Source: Manihot esculenta
Lineage: Eukaryota > Streptophyta > Magnoliopsida > Malpighiales > Euphorbiaceae
Length of the DNA: 64,000 nucleotides
Assembly (NCBI RefSeq): GCF_001659605.2
Contig: NC_035172.2
Span: forward strand, 29,377,342-29,441,341
Direction: 5' to 3'
A program made the position numbers and the translations under genes. Shown here piece by piece: positions 58,254 to 64,000 of this stretch (the stretch's first letter is position 1; the number at the start of each line of letters is the position of its first letter). The notes beneath the pieces were generated by a model, which was given only the letters and a program-made list of their open reading frames with translations, was not told where the DNA came from and did no database searches.

Positions 58254-60060
58254 ATGAGGGGACGTGGAAGGGTTACGAAGCCCAGAGGACCGGTTCAACT
58301 TCCTGCTAGTACAAGTCAAGAGGACGCGACTGCAGATGACGGACAAGAGCATGAGCCGCAGTTACCACGGGCATCGACGGGACTTGGGGATACAGAGTTT
58401 CAGATATGGGTACCACTTGCATCCGGTGTACAGCCATGTCATAGGGATCGATCATGTACACCAGTTCCACCATGTACCGTCCCCGTCCCCTTCCACCTCC
58501 TTACCGTCACACTCTACCTCCTCACCGTCCCACTGCAGCTCCACGACCTGCGGTATCACATACATATTCACCTCAACCTGCATCCCCTTCTGCTACTGCA
58601 TCAGCTAGAGGGACAGGATATGCATCAGCATCTACTCCATCATTTGCTCCAGCATCAGTTGCATCGACCACTGCTGTAGGCTGAACACAGTCATTCCGAC
58701 AGACCATTTCACTCATTAATAACAAGTAATAGTTAATTGTTTATTAATTACGATTAATTTAAATGTTACAATTTACTTTCTCACCATTGTTCATATAGTT
58801 TATATCTGTCGGAGATGTGCAGTCGCAGGATTACTCTGATAGTGAAAGAAAGATTGGTCGAGGAAGGGCACTGTTGGAAGACAGTGCCAAATGAAACTTA
58901 GGAGTTTTATTGGCAGGAATTCAAGGTGAAGCATAATTATTTTAGCAGTTTGACGTATATTATGAAATGTTTAATTACTAACTACTCATATGCTTTAATC
59001 TTTTTGCAGAAATATTTCATATGGGACCAGGCAATTGATAGCTTGGTCAAAATTGCATGGCAGAAAAAGGCAGCTGAGCGATACAGGGGCTTAATGTGGG
59101 AAATCAGGAAAGGGAAGACGAAGAATCTGGTTACACCAGATTCTGTTTTGAGGAAGTGGTAAGAAACTTGAAACACTTCTGATTACAAAGAAAAGTGTGA
59201 CAAGTTTTCTGCCAATAGGCACAGTGAGGCTGGAGGGTCAGGATCTGGCATTTCCAGGCACACATGCGGATCTGTTTCACAGTATACCCACCAGCAGAGG
59301 ATGGTATATTAAATATTTTTATTTTATGTTTAACTTCTTATAAATAATTTGTTTCGATGATAAATGCTACACTTCCTATAATTGGTAAAAAAGAGAAAGA
59401 CTAGGCAGAGAACCACATCCTCATGAGCTTTTCGAGGCACACATAAGAGAAAGGGGACGGACGAGTTTGTTGATGCTAGGTCAAAAGCTATTTATGTAAG
59501 TTGATATTATATGTAGTTATTAATAATTTTGATGGACTTAAGTTGTTTTACTAATACGTTACTTTTAATTTGTAATGCAGGATAAATACGTATAATTGAA
59601 GGAGGTTGCAACACAACAACAGGAGGGAAGCAATGAGCCGACGCCCATAAATGAGGCCCAGCTGTACTACGAAGCGGTTGGCGGGCAGAAAAAGAGTCGA
59701 GTTTATGGATTAGGGTCCCAGGCTTCAGCATATTTTCATGAGCCATCTCATTCTTCCTTTTCATACACGTCTGCACCCCCAGTCGATCCTCCTACAATTG
59801 AAGCAATGAACATGATGCATAATAAAATTGATCGGCTAGAGACAGAGAATGGTCGAATTACCACAGTGCTGAACAAGTTGCAGACGTTTATGCATAGGAT
59901 GATGTCACAACAGGGTATTGGGACATCCACTCAGTCATCTGCTCCTAGGGCACCTCCAGCTCCGTCTCCACAGTAGCAGCATGATGATGCCCCTGTCATT
60001 GGTGATCATCATACAGACAGTGATGATGATACAGATGATGAACTTGCTAGTTTAGTTTAG
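58254..60060 (+). pseudogene. CACTA second gene, Transposase_24 type, decayed
   Basis: The probable DNA-binding partner (TnpA-like role) of CACTA elements. Starts MRGRGRVTKPRGP right after a TTCACAG acceptor. It shifts frame in the Pro/His-rich part (58454-58684: RPRPLPPPYRHTLPPHRP). Then come YFIWDQAIDSLVKIAWQK (58990 on), the Transposase_24 block with SGSGISRHTCGSVSQYTHQQ, LGREPHPHELFEAHI, and LYYEAVGGQKKSRVYGLGSQ (59596-59976), ending in a coiled coil (NKIDRLETENGRITTVLNKL) and a Pro-rich tail. Several introns (around 58690-58800, 59310-59400, 59497-59580) are suggested by GT/AG and AT-rich gaps. Frame breaks and a stop near 59495 make it non-functional as read. Confidence 0.72.
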
Positions 60061-60284
60061 TATGTATATTTTGTTATGACCAGTTGATAATTTTTATTTC
60101 AAATTATAATTGTAGTACAAATTCTTTAAGTTTCAAATATATTTTAATGAGTAATTTGGTTTTTTATGTTTATAGTATTATTAATGTCCAGGATGATGAT
60201 GGATGTATATGAATGGATGATGATGGATGAATATGAATGTACAGGGAACAGGTATGAAAATATTTATGATTTACCAACGAATTC

Positions 60285-60696
60285 CGTTAGTGATCCGTTG
60301 GTGTCACCAACGGAAATTTCCGCTGGTGATCTGTTGGTTACACCAACAGAAATTTCCGTTGTTGTCACCAACGGAAATTTCCATTGTTGTCACCAACGGA
60401 AATTTCCGTTGTTGTCACCAACGGAAATTTCCGTTGTTGTCACTAATGGAAATTTCCGTTAGTGACACCAACGGAAATTTTCGTTAGTGATCCGTGAGTG
60501 TCACCAACCAAAATTTCCGTTGGTGATCCGTTAGTGTCACCAATGGACACTAATTCCATTAGTGAGTAATTTACCAACGAGAATTTTTCCAACGGAATAA
60601 ATCTATCACAGATTCATTACTGACAAATTTCACCAACGAAATATCAGTCTTTACCAACGGAAATTTCCGTTGGTAATTTCTTAATTTCTTGTAGTA
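60285..60696. repeat. Right subterminal repeats of the CACTA element (25-bp units)
   Basis: About six tandem 25-bp units GTTGTTGTCACCAACGG + AAATTTCC, each holding AACGGAAATTTCCGTT, a perfect 16-bp palindrome (for example 60395-60410), followed by spaced variants to the right end. The protein-like ORFs here are repeat artefacts. Confidence 0.85.
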
Positions 60697-60699
60697 TTT

Positions 60700-61038
60700 A
60701 CATTTCTTGTTGGTTACTTTTTTATAACATTTTTATATGTGAATATGGATAATGTACTTTGTAACAAAATAATACAACTGTGAAGGATATTGTCACTTAA
60801 TTAGCTAAAAGTTTATAACACTATAGTCCCCATACATTTAAATATTCAAACACTATAATCCTTGTATTTTTAAATTTGCAGACACTTTAGTCCTCATATG
60901 TTCAGTTTTTCAAACACTTACATCCTTATAAAATTAAATATTCAAACACTTTAGTCCATCATATTACTGTAAATTCAAAATATATATTCACAGCAAAAAA
61001 AGGTAGTTTCTATTATCTAAATTCTGGTACATATTATT
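60700..61038. other. MULE internal spacer
   Basis: Repeated phrases (CACTATAGTCC, CACTTTAGTCC, TTCAAACACT) about every 50 bp between 60820 and 60950 form a weak tandem pattern. No gene. Confidence 0.45.
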
Positions 61039-61476
61039 TCAAATCACTTTCATTGCTATTCCAACTACAATAAAAATCAAAACAATATAAATTGTTCTCA
61101 ATTGGAACATAATTTCCCTAATATTTGCAATCTCATCTCTAGTAGCTCTTTGTTCTTCCTTCATCTTCTTCGGATCATTCTTCATCTTTGCAATATCTTA
61201 TATTACTTTCTCTAGCATTTATTCTATAGGTATTCTTTTTTCGATTTTTCAACTCTCATCCACGTTAATGCTGCCACTTGATGGAGATAAACTTTGATTC
61301 ACAGGTTCACACTACCCACGAAAACTTTCACACACATTATCTCTGTAGAAATAATATGGCTTATTAGGGTTTTCGGCTAACTCAGAAATCTTTATCCCAG
61401 CCCTTTTGCCACATCTGCAGTTCACATTCTTCAATCTTCCATTCCAGTACCTGGCAGACCCACTTGATGCAGACAT
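61039..61476 (-). pseudogene. GRF-type zinc-finger protein with C-terminal membrane segment, MULE-borne
   Basis: From ATG 61474-61476 one frame of 146 codons reads to TGA 61039-61041, with four internal stops (first TAG 61312). Start MSASSGSARYWNGRL. A Cys pair (CRCGKRAG) opens a GRF-like zinc finger (NPNKPYYFYR, then a Cys). The end is a charged coiled coil (KKMKEEQRATRDEIANIREI) followed by a hydrophobic span (IYIVLIFIVVGIAMKVI), the usual plan of small plant GRF-finger proteins. It lies antisense to the transposase, between it and the right TIR, so it looks like the second gene of this MULE or a captured host gene. Its biochemical role is unknown. Confidence 0.62.
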
Positions 61477-61816
61477 TATTCTTCTCCAGTGATAATTCAC
61501 AACAATCGCCAAAAGGAAATAGAAAAGATGTGAGGAAGAAGAAAGATGGAAATGAGAAAAAAAAAAGGAGAATCAACAATGGCTGAAAGGAAATAGAGAA
61601 GATATGAGGGAGAAGAAATATATGAGAGAGTAGAAAGATATGAGTGAAAATAAAGATGGAAAAGAGAAAAAAAAGGAGAATCAACAATGGCCGAAAAGAA
61701 AAGAGAAGATATGAGAGAAAAGAAGGATATATCGATTTCACATTGAGAGGGGTTTTATCAAGTTCATTAAGGGCATTTTTAGTAAAAAATTTTACCTCTC
61801 ACCTTAGACTCTTTGA

Positions 61817-61953
61817 CCAAACAGTCATTTTGGACGGAAGAACTACGAATTCGGACGGAAGAGAAAATGGGGGACTTAAGTGTTGGGTCGTCAAAATAGA
61901 GGAACAAAAGTATTAATTACGTTAAATCTTAAGGACTAAAAAGTAATTTTTTC
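61817..61953 (-). repeat. Right TIR of the MULE
   Basis: Inverted copy of 47779-47915; outer end GAAAAAATTACTTTTTAGTCC on the minus strand, followed by the duplicated TAAAAAAAT. Confidence 0.88.
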
Positions 61954-61962
61954 TAAAAAAAT

Positions 61963-62049
61963 TTATTGATTAGTATATTAATTTTAAAAAACATGTTAAA
62001 ATATTTTAAATATTTTATAAAATCTATTAGATTTTTTTATTAATTTTAA
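61963..62049. other. AT-rich spacer
   Basis: Nothing recognised. Confidence 0.4.
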
Positions 62050-62330
62050 TTGTTAAATATTTTATTATTTAATTATTATAATATTAAAAAATTTATTAAT
62101 TATTTTTTAAATTTTTAAAAAAATTATTAATTAATTTTTTATATTAAAAATAGTTTAAATTTTTTTATAATATTTAATGAATGAATTAATCAGTAAAATT
62201 TTTTTAAAATGTCAGCACTTATTTTTATGTATTTTTTAAAATAAAAATATCAATTAATAAATTTTTTAATATTATAATAATTAAATAGTACATATTTTTT
62301 ATTTTAATTTAATTCAACGAACATATTATT
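62050..62330. repeat. AT-rich fold-back repeat
   Basis: TTTAATTATTATAATATTAAAAAATTTATTAATT at about 62070-62104 is repeated in reverse complement at about 62252-62288, with similarity into the flanks (AAAAAAATTATTAATT; TTTAAAATGTCAGCAC). Possible MITE; ends and TSD not resolved. A (TA)n run follows at about 62368-62386. Confidence 0.45.
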
Positions 62331-63363
62331 TAAATTAATTTAATTTTATCATTAAGGAAACACACAATATATATATATATATATATCTAATTCGATTTGA
62401 AAACGATCTAGACCTCATCTACACTATTAAGATAAATAATTATACCTCTCTCTAACTATGACCTAATTGGAACTTGTGAATTGGCCGTCCAACTGGAAAC
62501 CGCCAAGGCGCCAACTCATCCGTTGTGGTCAACCGTCCTAAACATGACCCCCTGGTCCACCTGTCTTTGACCCAACCCTTATTTTACTTTTTTTTTTCTT
62601 TTGGAAAAATAGCAAAAGAAAAATTATTTTATCCTTTTTTTTAAATAAAAATATGTTAGTGTAATATTTTATTAAAATAATATTTTATAATATTATATCG
62701 TTAAAAAAATAATTTCAAAATTTATATTAATGTGAAATAAATTATTTAAAATAAAAAAATTAAATCATATATTCTAAAATAAACTATTCCAAATAAATTT
62801 TTTTTTGAAGAAATCACTTATTTTTTTCTTTCTTGGAGTAGCTTTCTTTACTGTTTTATTCAAAGGATGATGCAACTAAAGTAGGAATTAGGCATCCAAA
62901 TACAACCACCCAACACTAATCCAAGCAATCAAGTTTTTAAAATTCCCTCAAGAATTGAGTTCCCACTTTGCTTTTGATTTCTCCTTTACTTCTGGATCCA
63001 AATCTAGAATACCAAATCCCACTATCTTCCCTTTTCCTTTTCTTAACAAAATGGTCCATTGGATTCTCTGTTTTTAAATTGAAAGAGATGCAAAAGCACA
63101 GAAAAAAAAATAAACAAGAAGTTCAGGAATTTAAAATATTTTACAGAAAGAAAATGAAAATGAACCAAACCCCACTAATCTCCTTTTGAGATTAACGCAT
63201 TGAGAATTTCTCTGAATCCCATTGTCCAGAGCTCTCTTGCTACTTAGCTACTGTTACTACAAGTATTTGCTCTTCCTACACTAAATCCCACTTGTTTAGA
63301 AGCTGTTCTTTTGTTACAGTTTTGTTCATGTTGATTATGGGCTGAAGGTGTTTGTGACTAAAC
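62331..63363. other. Spacer and 3' flank of the WRKY gene
   Basis: AT-rich with a less AT-rich patch at 62440-62580 (no ORF). 62820-63363 would include the 3' UTR of the minus-strand WRKY gene; there is no separate gene. Confidence 0.45.

Positions 63364-64000
<637 letters not shown>

Larger units (their letters stand above)
52914..60696 (+). mobile_element. CACTA (En/Spm) DNA transposon
   Basis: Left end CACTACAAGATTTATA; right end, read on the minus strand, TACTACAAGAAATTAA (first base changed). Flanked by the 3-bp duplication TTT (52911-52913 and 60697-60699). 7783 bp with two genes in the usual order: TnpD-like transposase, then a Transposase_24-type protein. Subterminal repeats at both ends contain AACGGA / TCCGTT. 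Both genes are broken. It sits in the 3' part of the MULE, after its transposase gene. Confidence 0.92.
47779..61953 (+). mobile_element. Mutator-like element (MULE) with nested CACTA and solo LTR
   Basis: Flanked by a perfect 9-bp duplication TAAAAAAAT (47770-47778 and 61954-61962). The TIRs of about 137 bp (47779-47915 and 61817-61953) share GATTTAACG(C/T)AATTAA, CTCTATTTTGACGA and GTCCGAATTCGTAGT. Without the CACTA element and the solo LTR it is about 5.2 kb. It carries a decayed MURA transposase on + and a decayed GRF-finger gene on - near the right TIR, the two-gene convergent arrangement also known from maize MuDR, though with an unrelated second gene. No intact transposase remains. Confidence 0.9.

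Noticed and set aside
60166..60487. ORFs with repeated EISVV/TNGNF or CCHQRKFPLL
   Set aside because: Products of the 25-bp CACTA subterminal repeat; two frames show the same periodicity.

Overview
This is nuclear DNA from a eudicot plant. The genes have introns, the spacer DNA is very AT-rich, and every mobile element belongs to a plant lineage. The retroelement proteins suggest Malpighiales/Euphorbiaceae (cassava or rubber-tree type); that species guess is an inference, not something the sequence proves.

Layout. Two ordinary host genes sit at the ends, both on the minus strand: a three-exon tRNA-dihydrouridine synthase of the DUS1 type (932-3505) and the 3' part of a group IId WRKY transcription factor (63364-64000, 5' end outside the window). 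A possible coiled-coil exon touches the left edge (1-265). Nearly everything between is transposable elements, many placed to the base by their target-site duplications (TSDs).

Block 1 (7124-35389) is one old, degenerate LTR retroelement of about 6.9 kb (TSD TTATT). It keeps gag remnants, almost no pol, a long ~75-bp tandem array, and an antisense extra ORF with a Transposase_28-like region. Three later insertions split it: a defective Ty3/gypsy chromovirus-like element with gag but no working pol (8098-18157, + strand, TSD AAACT), a young nearly complete chromovirus on the minus strand (23093-32954, TSD GTTAT, two 2254-bp LTRs that differ at about six sites by eye), and a solo LTR (33492-34928) inside its 3' LTR. 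The LTRs of both chromoviruses are studded with TTCGG-N3-CCGAA palindromes.

Block 2 (35390-47769) is AT-rich spacer with a MITE-like repeat, a ~1.6-kb AT-rich tandem array, and a full-length Ty1/copia element (39909-44776, TSD AAAAG). The copia polyprotein has one gag stop and a YVDN in place of the catalytic YVDD.

Block 3 (47779-61953) is a Mutator-like element (MULE) with 137-bp terminal inverted repeats and a 9-bp TSD. It encodes a decayed MURA transposase and, antisense near its 3' end, a decayed GRF-zinc-finger/transmembrane protein. It is interrupted by a copia-type solo LTR (50576-51752, TSD TTTTG) and by a complete CACTA (En/Spm) element (52914-60696, TSD TTT) carrying broken TnpD-type and Transposase_24 genes.

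No autonomous element is fully intact. The element on the minus strand at 23093-32954 comes closest: two nonsense codons in a ~1680-codon gag-pol. A MULE-type MITE with a perfect 9-bp TSD lies at 5629-6356, and two fold-back AT-rich repeats lie near 5050-5500 and 62050-62330.
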